Assembly: GCA_020722625.1 (NCBI GenBank)
Contig: DYKK01000138.1
Location: 1-8,446 of the forward strand
Direction: 5' to 3'
DNA: 8,446 bases
Source of the DNA: Anaeromyxobacter dehalogenans
GTDB lineage: Bacteria > Myxococcota_A > UBA9042 > DTJE01
Position 1 is the first letter of the stretch. Every line of letters starts with the position of its first letter. Below the pieces are notes generated by a model. That model searched no databases, had not been told where the DNA came from, and saw nothing but the letters and a program-made list of their open reading frames with translations. The translations under genes were made by a program, and so were the position numbers. Positions 1 through 7,800 of this stretch are shown here, piece by piece.

Positions 1-32
1 GGCATGACGACAAACCCACGTACATCGCGACA

Positions 33-70
33 CCGGATGCCGGATCCCGGACCCCCGACCCCGGATGCGG
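33..70. repeat. Short GGATGC/GGATCC-type repeats in the non-coding left edge
   Basis: The octamer CCGGATGC occurs at 33-40 and again at 61-68, with the variant CCGGATCC at 40-47. The copies are separated by C-rich filler. The left edge (1-143) lies downstream of the PilZ-like gene and contains no reading frame with a recognisable product or ribosome binding site. The repeats may be a decayed intergenic repeat or simply low-complexity sequence. Whether they recur elsewhere in the genome cannot be seen from here. Confidence 0.3.
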
Positions 71-143
71 ACTCCCCAACGTCGAGGATGCTGGTGCCGG
101 CGATTGTCCGAGGGAGGCCGATGGCGGTTCGGCGCACGGTGCC

Positions 144-470
144 CTACGCGGCGGCGCGGTGCGTCAGGAAGTCACCCAGGGCGGCGCGGTCTCGGGGGAA
201 AAGGTGCTTGAACCGGAAGAGCACGCGACTCTCGCCGGCCGTGGCCAGCAGGCCCGCCATCTCGCCGAGTGCCTTGACCCGGTACCCGGAATCGGGCAAC
301 TCGAACTCGAGCCACGAGAACCGGCCCGCCGGCACCACGTCCAGATGGGCCTCGATCCCGTCCGGTCCGACCCGGAGGATCCGGCCGCGCGTCGAGCGGC
401 CGGGTGTGTCCGACTGGGTCAGGGAAACCCTCGCCTCCACCATGTCCGCGAAGAAAGCCCCGGGCGCCAT
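144..470 (-). CDS. Small PilZ-domain-like protein (degenerate)
   Basis: This 108-residue protein has no signal peptide or membrane segment, so it is probably cytoplasmic. The order of strands resembles a PilZ domain: a basic stretch (R14, R25, R28, R30, R33), a VGPDGIEAH turn (34-42) where PilZ normally has D/NxSxxG, LEFELP (54-59), a V65-L75 strand, then VLFRF (83-87) and a C-terminal helix (93-105). PilZ domains bind cyclic di-GMP through an RxxxR motif and D/NxSxxG. Neither motif is intact here, so c-di-GMP binding is doubtful; a ligand-independent PilZ fold is the more likely reading. The ATG start is well supported by a perfect AGGAGGT six bases upstream. The gene follows the zinc-ribbon gene on the same strand after 125 bp, so co-transcription is possible. 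The coding call is firm; the family call rests on fold-like pattern only. Confidence 0.62.
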   Translation of the reverse strand: MAPGAFFADMVEARVSLTQSDTPGRSTRGRILRVGPDGIEAHLDVVPAGRFSWLEFELPDSGYRVKALGEMAGLLATAGESRVLFRFKHLFPRDRAALGDFLTHRAAA

Positions 471-476
471 CGTCGC

Positions 477-483
477 ACCTCCT
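477..483 (-). promoter_or_regulatory. Strong Shine-Dalgarno of the PilZ-like gene
   Basis: On the minus strand the sequence reads AGGAGGT, then six bases, then the ATG at 470-468. This is a full anti-16S match at good spacing and fixes the start of the downstream gene. Confidence 0.8.
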
Positions 484-541
484 CTCGTGACCCACCCGCC
501 GCCGCCGACCTCATCGAGACGGGTCGCCGGCTTTCAGTCTA

Positions 542-555
542 GAGGCGCGCGCCTC
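542..555. repeat. 14-bp perfect palindrome between the zinc-ribbon and PilZ-like genes
   Basis: GAGGCGCGCGCCTC is its own reverse complement. It lies in the 125-bp spacer, 41 bases downstream of the zinc-ribbon stop codon. As RNA it could form a 5-bp stem with a GCGC loop, but no T-tract follows on the minus strand, so it is a poor intrinsic terminator. It could equally be a protein-binding site or chance in GC-rich DNA. Confidence 0.35.
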
Positions 556-595
556 ACGGTGCCAAGACGACGCACAACGTTTCGGATTGCAAGGT

Positions 596-964
596 CTATT
601 TCTTGAAGAGGGCGTCGAGCCGGGCCCGGGCCTCGTCCGCGGAACGCGGGGCCTGGCGCGCCGGCCCGCGGCCGAACATCGCTTCGAGGCGGGAACGGGC
701 CTGGGCCGCCTCGTCCACCCCTTCCTCGGCGATCGTGCGGAAGGTGAAATACAGGCAGAAGTTGCCCTCCGCCCGGTCCCGGATGAACTCGCCCTGGTTC
801 TCCGTGCACTGGTTGTGGACGTCGGGGTTCCAGAACTTGCAGTTGTAGCAGCAGTGCAGGTAGGCCCCACAATTCGGACACATGTCCCGCCGGCCGATCT
901 TGACCTCGAAGACCAGTTCCTCGTGGCAGTGGTAGCAGCGGTATCGCGGTTCCGGGGTCTCCAT
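596..964 (-). CDS. Conserved zinc-ribbon protein with two Cys clusters
   Basis: This 122-residue soluble protein is probably cytoplasmic. The N-terminal half carries two apparent zinc sites: C10-x2-C13 with C29-x2-C32, and C39-x2-C42 with C53 and C70 (C38 is an extra cysteine). The middle segment CYNCKFWNPDVHNQC (39-53) followed by NFCLYF (68-73) matches, from memory, an uncharacterised zinc-ribbon family in delta-type and other GC-rich bacteria. The C-terminal part is a charged helix containing the same motif twice, QARSRLEAMF (88-97) and EARARLDALF (111-120), and ends in KK. No catalytic residues stand out, so a nucleic-acid- or protein-binding role is the reasonable guess but is not shown. 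The ATG start has GAGG seven bases upstream (GAGGGAG at 975-969). The gene is transcribed divergently from pdxB-glnD and lies upstream of the PilZ-like gene. Confidence 0.8.
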   Translation of the reverse strand: METPEPRYRCYHCHEELVFEVKIGRRDMCPNCGAYLHCCYNCKFWNPDVHNQCTENQGEFIRDRAEGNFCLYFTFRTIAEEGVDEAAQARSRLEAMFGRGPARQAPRSADEARARLDALFKK

Positions 965-973
965 CCCACTCCC

Positions 974-998
974 TCGTCGCGGGTGAACGCCGCGACGA
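974..998. promoter_or_regulatory. Perfect 9-bp inverted repeat in the divergent region (candidate operator or leader hairpin)
   Basis: TCGTCGCGG at 974-982 and CCGCGACGA at 990-998 are exact reverse complements separated by seven bases. The centre lies at 986, between the two divergent starts. In the zinc-ribbon mRNA the 3' arm would end inside the GAGGGAG Shine-Dalgarno, so the hairpin could mask part of it. As DNA it has the size of a dimeric regulator's site. I recognise no known operator consensus in it. Confidence 0.4.
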
Positions 999-1035
999 TG
1001 ATACCATGTCGCCCGTGCGGGGGCTTTCTCCTTCC

Positions 1036-1041
1036 GGAGGT
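1036..1041 (+). promoter_or_regulatory. Shine-Dalgarno of pdxB, decides the GTG start
   Basis: GGAGGT lies with seven bases between GGAGG and GTG 1048. The in-frame upstream ATG at 1006 has no comparable site, so translation most likely begins at GTG 1048. Confidence 0.7.
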
Positions 1042-1047
1042 CTCGGC

Positions 1048-2199
1048 GTGGAGACGGAACTCCGCGTGGCCGTGGACGCCCGGATCCCTCACGGGGTCGA
1101 GGTCTTCTCGCGCCTCGGGCGGGTCGTGACCTTCGACGGGCTCGCGGTCCGCTCCGACCCGAAATGCCTGCGAGAGGCCCAGGTGCTGGTCACGCGCAGC
1201 GTGACCCCGATCGGTCCGCCGCTCCTGGACGCGATGCCGGACCTCGTCGCGGTCGCCTCCCCGACGATCGGGACCGACCACGTGGACTTCGCGGCCCTCG
1301 AAGCGCATCGCCGCCGGAAGGGGCGCCCCATCCCGTTCTTCCACGCCCCCGGGGCCACGTCGGACGGGGTCGCGGACTTCACGCTCGCCGCGATCCTGCT
1401 CGCGGCGCGCCACGCCGGGGCCGACCCGCGGTCCTGGCGCGTCGGGATCTGGGGGTGCGGGAACTGCGGGTCGGCCCTCGCGGCCCGCCTGGACCGCATC
1501 GGGGTCCCGTGGATCGCCCACGACCCGCCGCGAGCCGAGCGGGACGGGTTCGCGAGCGCCCCGCTGGACGCGGTCCTCGAGTGCGAGGTGGTGACGCTCC
1601 ACGTGCCGCTCACGACGCCCTCCCAGAGCCGATGGCCCACCCGCCACATGGTCTCGGAGTCCGTCCTTGATCGAATCGCCCGGCGTGCCCGCGTCCTGAT
1701 CAACACCTCCCGCGGAGCGGTCGTGGACACCGAGGCCCTCGCCAGGGCGCTGGTCTCCGGGGCTCCCCTCCTCGCCTGCCTCGATGTCTGGGAGGGAGAG
1801 CCCACCCCCGCCCCGGACCTCGTCTCGCGCTGCTTCCTGGCCACGCCCCACTCGGCCGGGTCCGTGGTCGAGGGCCGCCTCCGGTCGGTCCGCATGGTCT
1901 TCGAGTCCTTGCGCCACTCGATCGCTCCCTGGGCACCGCCGCCCCCCGCCTGCCTGGACGCAGTGTCCCCGGTCGGTCCGTTCCGGTTCCCCGGCGACCT
2001 CGATGCCTTCCTGGACGCGGTCGGGCTTGAAGTCCTGGCCCGCGACTTCCGGCGGTGGTATCTGGACGCCCTCCCGGACGGTCGCCGCGAGGTCTTCGAT
2101 CGGATGCGGATCGATCGCACGCGCCACGAGGTGGTCTGGGTCGGCCTTACCCCGGCTGGACCGGCCCCGGCCCCCGGAGACCCTCGGGGGCCGGCATGA
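1048..2199 (+). CDS. pdxB: 4-phosphoerythronate dehydrogenase (PdxB-like D-2-hydroxyacid dehydrogenase)
   Basis: The predicted enzyme oxidises 4-phospho-D-erythronate to 2-oxo-3-hydroxy-4-phosphobutanoate with NAD, the second step of DXP-dependent pyridoxal phosphate synthesis, in the cytoplasm. From GTG 1048 the protein has 383 residues, close to the roughly 380 usual for PdxB. The opening RVAVDARIPHGVEVFSRLG and the segments RSVTPI, PTIGTDHVD and APGATSDGVADF follow PdxB order. The NAD-binding fold shows GIWGCGNCGSALAARL (133-148) and DPPRAERDG (159-167). The catalytic triad of the D-2-hydroxyacid dehydrogenase family is present: R222 in NTSRGAVVD, E251 in DVWEGEP and H268 in TPHSAG. A PdxB-like C-terminal extension (about 300-370) favours PdxB over generic SerA or glycerate dehydrogenases. 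The ATG at 1006 would add 14 residues but lacks a ribosome binding site. The last codons overlap glnD by four bases. The family is firm; the exact substrate is inferred. Confidence 0.85.
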   Translation: METELRVAVDARIPHGVEVFSRLGRVVTFDGLAVRSDPKCLREAQVLVTRSVTPIGPPLLDAMPDLVAVASPTIGTDHVDFAALEAHRRRKGRPIPFFHAPGATSDGVADFTLAAILLAARHAGADPRSWRVGIWGCGNCGSALAARLDRIGVPWIAHDPPRAERDGFASAPLDAVLECEVVTLHVPLTTPSQSRWPTRHMVSESVLDRIARRARVLINTSRGAVVDTEALARALVSGAPLLACLDVWEGEPTPAPDLVSRCFLATPHSAGSVVEGRLRSVRMVFESLRHSIAPWAPPPPACLDAVSPVGPFRFPGDLDAFLDAVGLEVLARDFRRWYLDALPDGRREVFDRMRIDRTRHEVVWVGLTPAGPAPAPGDPRGPA

Positions 2200-4787
2200 C
2201 CCCGCCGCCCGCGACCGACCCGCGGGACCTCGCCAGTCGGCTGGAACGGTCCCGGTCACGGGCCCTGGAACGGTTCCGGTCGGGCCGCTCGGACGGGCCC
2301 ACGACCTCCGCGACCCTCTCGCGGACCCTGGACCGCTTTTTCCGGACGGCGCTTCGGCCGTGGGTCGCCGGGGACTGCCGGTTCGCGGTGCTGGCCCTCG
2401 GCAGTTACGGACGCGCGGGGCTCTCGCTTCACTCGGACGTGGACTGCGTGCTCCTCCACAGCGGCGCCGAGCCCCGGGGGCCGGTGGACGCGATCTCCGC
2501 CGCGGTCCGCGCGCTGTGGGACATCGGGATCCGGGCACGGGTCGCGGTCTATTCGCCGAGCCGGGCGCAGAGGCTCGCGGCGCGGGACGCGCGGGTCCTG
2601 GCCTCGCTCCTGGACAGTCGGTTCGTGGCCGGCTCCCCCTCGTCGGCCGAGGAACTCCGCGAGGCGATCGCCGGACTTCCGGACCGCCATGTCCGCCGGC
2701 TCGCCCGCCTGATCCGGCGCGAGGACGAGGCCCGGACGGGCGCGCGCCACCTGGACTTGTTCGCGGCCGAACCCGATGTGAAGTCCGGCCAGGGCGGCCT
2801 GCGGGACCTCGCGGCCCTCGGCTGGTTCCAGCGGTGGGCCGGGCTCGGGACGCACCGGATTCTGGCGCGGGGCCCGGTCCCGACCATGCTGCAGGAGGTC
2901 GCCCGACGCGGGCCCGTTCTCGACGAGGCCCGCGCGGCCCTTCTGACCGCCCGCCTCCTGCTGGACGTGGCCGGCCTCCCTCGTGACCGCTTCACCCGGG
3001 AGGCCGCCTGGATCCTCGAACGGCAGCGCGTGCCGTCCTATACCCCCGTGGCGTTCGAGCGCGACCTGGCCGTGTCCCGGATGCAGGTTTCCGGCCTCCT
3101 CAAGGTCCTGGTGGACGCAGTCCTCGGGCGAGCGGGGCCCGCCGTCCCCACGGACGACCTCGCGAGCCGGATGGCCTTGTCCCGCGACAGGCGCGTCCGC
3201 GCGTCCCCCATTCCTCTCCCTCCGTCTCCGCCCACGGGCGTCACGAGCCGGGTGCCTCCGGTCGCGACACGCGCCTTCCTGGACATCCTCTCGGCGCGCC
3301 GCCCCAGGCCCGCGCTCGACACCCTCCTGCGGACCGGGGTCCTGCATCGCGTGGTCCCGGGGTTCCACCGGGCCGTGGGCATGGTGGTGGGCGACGAGGT
3401 CCACGCCTTCACGCTGGACCGTCACCTGGTTCTCGCCACGGCCGAGGCCGCTGACATCGTGGACGGCGTCGCGCCCACGGCCCCCGGGACCGAGGAGGCG
3501 ATCCGGTCGGGCGAACGCCACCGGGTCCCCCTGCTCCTCGCCGCGCTCCTGCACGACCTCGGGAAGACCATGACGGTCGGGGCCTCGGGGACCCGCCCGT
3601 CCCCCGCCCGTGCGCAAGGGTCGGGCGGCGCACCGCTCTCGCGTTTCCGGTCGGTTCACCCGGAGGTCGGGGCCCGCCTGGCCAGGGTGGCCGCGTTGAA
3701 ACTGGGCCTCCCTCGCGACGAGGCGGACCTCGTGGCCTTCCTGTGCCGGCACCACATGGTCCTCCCCGACGCGTCCACCACCCTCGACTGCGAATCGCCG
3801 GAGGTCCTCGATCGACTCGCGCGGGTCCTCGGGAACGCGGAACGGCTCGACCTGGTGCTGCTCCTCGGCACCGCCGACCTGCGGTCGCTCGGCCCGGAGA
3901 CCGCCACGACCTTCCGGGAGGCGCTCCTCGGGCGGGCCTGGTCGGCGGTGCGGCGCAGACTCGCCGCCGGAGACGGCGTGGACGGCTGGGGGGCCGAGGC
4001 GGAGGCGAGGCGGACCCGTCTCCGCGCGTGGTCCTCGCGGCTCCCTCCCGGAAGCGACTGGCCGGACGGTCTGATCCGCGCCCTGCCCGAGCGCCTCCTG
4101 ATGGCCTTCGACCCCCACCGACTCGCCTCGTACCTCGTCGAGTTCGAGGCCGTCCGGACTCGAGGCCCCCGCGTGATCGTCGAGGCGGTGGCGTCGCCCG
4201 GATGTCCCTCGCCGGACCTCGATGTCACCTATCTCGGCCAGGACGAGATGGGACTCCTCTCTCGATTGAGCGGCGCCATGACCCTGCAAGGCCTGTCGAT
4301 CCAGGAGGCCCGCATCTTCTCGATCGGGACGGGAGGCGTCGCGGCCCTTCCCCTGGTCCTCGACCAGTTCCGCGTGACCGACCCGGGGGGGGGCATCGGC
4401 GAATCCGGCGAGGCGAGGGAGGCCCTGGCCCACCGCATCCTCGCGTCCGCCGCGGACCCGACGGTCGCCCGCCGGATCCAGGGTCGGGTCCGCGAGGCCT
4501 TGCGCCCCCGGGGGGCCGAGATGGTGGCCGAGGTGGACAACACGTCGCTCCCGGACCGCACCGTGTTCCGGGTGGCCGGCCCGGACACTCCCGGCCTCCT
4601 GCATGTGCTCGCGGACATCCTCTATCGCCACGGGATCAACGTCACCGGCGCCATCGTGACGACCGAGGCCGGCACCGCCCGAGACACCTTCTTCGCCGAA
4701 TGGGCCGCCTCGGGGGGAAAGGTCCTCGACCCGGAGGTCATCCGGAAGGTCCTGAGGGCGATTGCGGGACTCGGACGGACCCCATGA
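2196..4787 (+). CDS. glnD: Bifunctional PII uridylyltransferase / uridylyl-removing enzyme GlnD
   Basis: GlnD senses glutamine in the cytoplasm and adds UMP to PII proteins (GlnB/GlnK) or removes it, setting glutamine synthetase activity and nitrogen gene expression. From ATG 2196 the protein has 863 residues; known GlnD are near 890. Domains in order: nucleotidyltransferase with GSYGRAGLSLHSDVD (69-83), holding the G-S pair and D81/D83; the GlnD linker signature FAAEPDVKSGQGGLRDL; an HD hydrolase domain with H403, H410, H453-D454, H488 and H519-H520; and two ACT domains starting near 674 (LDVTYLGQDEMGLLSRLSG) and 789 (TVFRVAGPDTPGLLHVLAD). Both activities and glutamine sensing therefore look intact. 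A Gly/Ala/Pro/Arg-rich insert of about 25 residues follows HDLGK (near 460-485). The start forms ATGA with the pdxB stop, implying translational coupling; the longer frame from 2055 lies inside pdxB and is unlikely. A run of nine G lies in ACT1 at 4385-4393. Confidence 0.94.
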   Translation: MTPPPATDPRDLASRLERSRSRALERFRSGRSDGPTTSATLSRTLDRFFRTALRPWVAGDCRFAVLALGSYGRAGLSLHSDVDCVLLHSGAEPRGPVDAISAAVRALWDIGIRARVAVYSPSRAQRLAARDARVLASLLDSRFVAGSPSSAEELREAIAGLPDRHVRRLARLIRREDEARTGARHLDLFAAEPDVKSGQGGLRDLAALGWFQRWAGLGTHRILARGPVPTMLQEVARRGPVLDEARAALLTARLLLDVAGLPRDRFTREAAWILERQRVPSYTPVAFERDLAVSRMQVSGLLKVLVDAVLGRAGPAVPTDDLASRMALSRDRRVRASPIPLPPSPPTGVTSRVPPVATRAFLDILSARRPRPALDTLLRTGVLHRVVPGFHRAVGMVVGDEVHAFTLDRHLVLATAEAADIVDGVAPTAPGTEEAIRSGERHRVPLLLAALLHDLGKTMTVGASGTRPSPARAQGSGGAPLSRFRSVHPEVGARLARVAALKLGLPRDEADLVAFLCRHHMVLPDASTTLDCESPEVLDRLARVLGNAERLDLVLLLGTADLRSLGPETATTFREALLGRAWSAVRRRLAAGDGVDGWGAEAEARRTRLRAWSSRLPPGSDWPDGLIRALPERLLMAFDPHRLASYLVEFEAVRTRGPRVIVEAVASPGCPSPDLDVTYLGQDEMGLLSRLSGAMTLQGLSIQEARIFSIGTGGVAALPLVLDQFRVTDPGGGIGESGEAREALAHRILASAADPTVARRIQGRVREALRPRGAEMVAEVDNTSLPDRTVFRVAGPDTPGLLHVLADILYRHGINVTGAIVTTEAGTARDTFFAEWAASGGKVLDPEVIRKVLRAIAGLGRTP

Positions 4788-4802
4788 CGACCGCCACGGA
4801 CG

Positions 4803-7800
4803 TCACCGCATCCGGTCCAGGATGCGGCGGACCTCTTCGGCCTCGGCGGTCCCCCGGGGGGCGTGCTGGAGGTAGGCCGCGAACGACTTCCTCGCGAGCG
4901 GCTTCAGGTTCTGGTCCCGGTAGATCAACCCGAGCAGCCGCAAGGCATCCGGGTACCGGCCGGGACTGCGCTGGGCCACCCGCTCGAACAGGGCCTTGGC
5001 CCCCTCGACGTCGCCGTTCCGCAGCAGGATCCGACCCAGGAAGTAGTTGGCGTCCGGATGGGTCCTGTCCCGGCCCAGGACCTGCCGGAAGTACGGCGTC
5101 GCCTCCTCGTACCGGGCCAGTTCGTACAGGGCACGGCCGAACCCGACCAGGATGTCCATCCGGGCCGGTTCGAGCGCCAGGGCGGCCTCGAAGTCCTTCA
5201 TCGCGGCCGCGTATTTCTGCTGCGCGAACAGGATCTCCCCCCTCAGCACGTACGCATCGGCCTGCCGGTCCTCGACCGGGACCTCGCCCCGCCCGTACGC
5301 GGCCACCACGAAATCGAGGTGGGTCATCGCGTCCCGGATGGCCTCGTCGGTCCCCTGCTTCTTCAGCACCCTCGCCAGGTCGAGGCGATATCGCGTGTCG
5401 CGCGGATCGATCTGGACCGCGCGCACAAAGTGCTCCACCGCCGCCTTGGTCTCGCCCTTGATCTGGTTCACCTGTCCCATGGCGTGGTGGGCCGGGGCGA
5501 AGGAGGCTCTGTTCTGGAGGACCTTCGTGAGCACGTCCTCGGCCTCCCGGACCTGGCCCGACTCGGCGAGGGCCCGGCCGTACTCGGTCGCCACCATCGG
5601 GTCGTCCTCGGCCTTGCCATAGAGCCGCGCGAGGACCTCCCGTGCCTTGCCGGGCTTGCCCAGTGTCAGGTAGGCACGGGCCAGTCCCAGCACCCCCTCG
5701 CGACCGAGCGCCTGCCTCGCGTGGAGGGCCCCGAGCACCGCCACGGCCTCCTCCGCGCGTCCCAGGGCCAGCACGACGAGCCCCAGTTGTTCCTGGACCT
5801 CCACGTTCGAGGGGTCCACGACGAGCACCCGGCGAAGCGTCTCCTCCGCCGACACGAAGTCCCTCATGTCGCGGTACAGCGAGGCCATCTTCCGCAACAG
5901 GGGGGCACGATCCCGGACCCGGTTCACGCCCTCGCCGAGCCGTCGAACCGCCTCGCCGACCTTCCCATCCCTGCCGAGGGCCTCGGCGAGCAGCAGATAG
6001 GCATCCACCGAGTCCGGGGCCGTGGCGACGGCCGACTCGAAGGCCGTGGTCGCCGCCCGCGGTCGCTCCAGGTCGAGGAGGTGACGGCCCTGGATGATCG
6101 CGAAGTCCGGAGATTTCGGATGCTTCTCGGCGCCCCGGGCCATCACCTCCGCGGCCCGCTGGTCCTGCCCGGCGGCCAGGACGGCCTCGAGGTAGGTCGT
6201 CAGGAAGGCCAGAGAATCGCAGCCTTCCTTCCAGCAAGGTTCCAGCACCGAGATCGCGTCCTCGTGCTTTCCTTCTTCGAGGAGCAACCCGGCGAGGGCC
6301 ACCGCCGTCTCCTGGTGGGTCGGGCGCAGGGCGAGCGCGGCCCGGAGTTCGGACGCCCTCTCGGACGCGCGGCCTTCGGCCTCGTGGACCCCCGCCAGCA
6401 CCCGGTGCGCCTCGAACAACTCGTCGGCATACGCCTGGGAATCCGCCTTCAGGACGACCTCTCCGGCCAGCCGGGACGCGGTCTCCGTGTCCTTGTCACC
6501 GAGCGCCATTTCGGCGAGAAGCACCTTGCTCGCCAGGTGTCCCGGCTCCTGGGCCAGGATCTCGTCGAGCAGTTTGCGTCCGTCCCCGGCCTCGCCCCGG
6601 GCGATCCTGGTCCGTGCGAGGAAGTACTTCGCCGCGATGGACGCCGGGTTCTTCAACAGGGCCAGTTCGAAGTACTTCTGGGCCTCCTCGAACTTTTCCT
6701 GACCCAGCGCGATCTTGCCGTAGAAGTAGAGGACGTCCGCGTCCTGAGCCGTGGCGACCACCATCCCGTCCAGGACGGCGCGCGCCTCCGCGAACTGACC
6801 CGCGTTGACCAGGTCGAGCACCCGGACCATCGAGGCCTTCTGTCCGGTCACCTGCGCCTCTCGCACGAGCTGCTTCAGGCGGCGATCCATCTTCTCGTCC
6901 GCCGCGGTGACCGCCGGGAACCGCTCGCGGAACCGCATCATGACCTCGAGCAGGTCCGCCTTGGCCCTGGCGTTGTCCGGATCCTCGCGCAGAACGGCCT
7001 CGAGCCGTACGATCTCGTTCCGGTACGCCTCGGGCGTGTCCCTGGCGATTCCGACCGTCGCTCCCGGAGGCGGGATCGCCCGCCTCCCCGTTGCGAGCGT
7101 CTCGTCGCTCGGGACGAACAGATTGAATCCGAAATATCCATATTGTGTCTGACCCAGGATCACGCCGACCAGGACGACGAGAAACGCCCCGAGGAGCGCA
7201 ACCCGCAGCCCGGTCGCGCCCGCGCGGCCGCGGGGGACCGGCCGGACCGCGGCGCCCTGCGAGGGTCTCGCCGGACCCACGGGTTCGATGGGGGGAACCC
7301 CGGGCGCCTCCCGGACGCCGATGTCCACGGCGAGGTCGGGTCCCAGGTCAGCGCCCGGAGCGGACCCCGCTCCCCCGGGGAACCCATCGAGGTCCAACCC
7401 CGGCAGGTCCTCGGCGGGCGAAGGTCCCCCCTCGGCCTGGCCCTCGGGAAGGTCGAGCCACTGATCCGGCAGGCCCAGACCCTCGTCCGCGACCGGCCGC
7501 CCCCCCCCAACCACGCCGCCCCCCGGGACCTTGTCCGGCGTCCGCTCCGGGCTTCCGATCGCAGGCCCGGGCGCCGCTTCGTCGCCTCCCCAGGGGATCG
7601 AGACCTCCGGCTCGGATTCCTCCGTCAAGACCGACTCGATGTCGAGCCCTTCCAGTTCCTGGCCGCCTCCTCCCAGACCCTCCAGCCCGCCAGGCCGCCT
7701 CCCACCTTCACCGGCCTCCCGGGGCGCCCCGCCCGCTTCCCCGGCCACCGGCTCGGGGAGTGACAGGTCGTCGAACGACAGGTCCAGCGACTCGGGACCC

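Larger units (their letters stand above)
965..1047. promoter_or_regulatory. Divergent promoter region between the zinc-ribbon gene and pdxB-glnD
   Basis: These 83 bp separate two divergent start codons and must contain promoters for at least one direction. The only AT-richer patch is around 997-1006 (GATGATACCATG), which could supply a -10-like element in either direction (TATCAT on the minus strand). No convincing -35 box is visible, so I do not assign exact promoters. The region also contains the 974-998 dyad and the pdxB Shine-Dalgarno. Confidence 0.4.

Noticed and set aside
1..25. Possible start (ATG at 25-23, minus strand) of another gene leaving the left edge
   Set aside because: Only eight codons are visible and there is no clear ribosome binding site, so it cannot be supported.
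550..570. Sigma-54-like promoter (TTGGCACC on the minus strand) upstream of the PilZ-like gene
   Set aside because: The -12 element is wrong and the GG-to-GC spacing is off by one base.
4..606. 200-codon plus-strand open frame at the left edge
   Set aside because: It runs opposite the PilZ-like gene, which has a perfect Shine-Dalgarno; the product is Arg/Pro/Ser-rich with no motif.
2055..2195. Longer glnD start at 2055
   Set aside because: It would lie deep inside pdxB in another frame; the residues before 2196 do not look like GlnD, and ATG 2196 forms a standard ATGA overlap.
511..2538. 675-codon minus-strand open frame spanning the zinc-ribbon gene, pdxB and the glnD start
   Set aside because: It crosses three well-supported genes and a divergent promoter region and shows no domain.
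2256..4631. 791-codon minus-strand open frame opposite glnD
   Set aside because: glnD on the plus strand has every expected motif in order; the antisense product has no family resemblance and a shadow-like composition.
4863..7763. 966-codon plus-strand open frame opposite the TPR gene
   Set aside because: It lies antisense to clear TPR coding sequence, its product is rich in Arg, Gly, Pro, Leu and Gln with no recognisable domain, and long antisense frames are expected when wobble positions are nearly all G or C.
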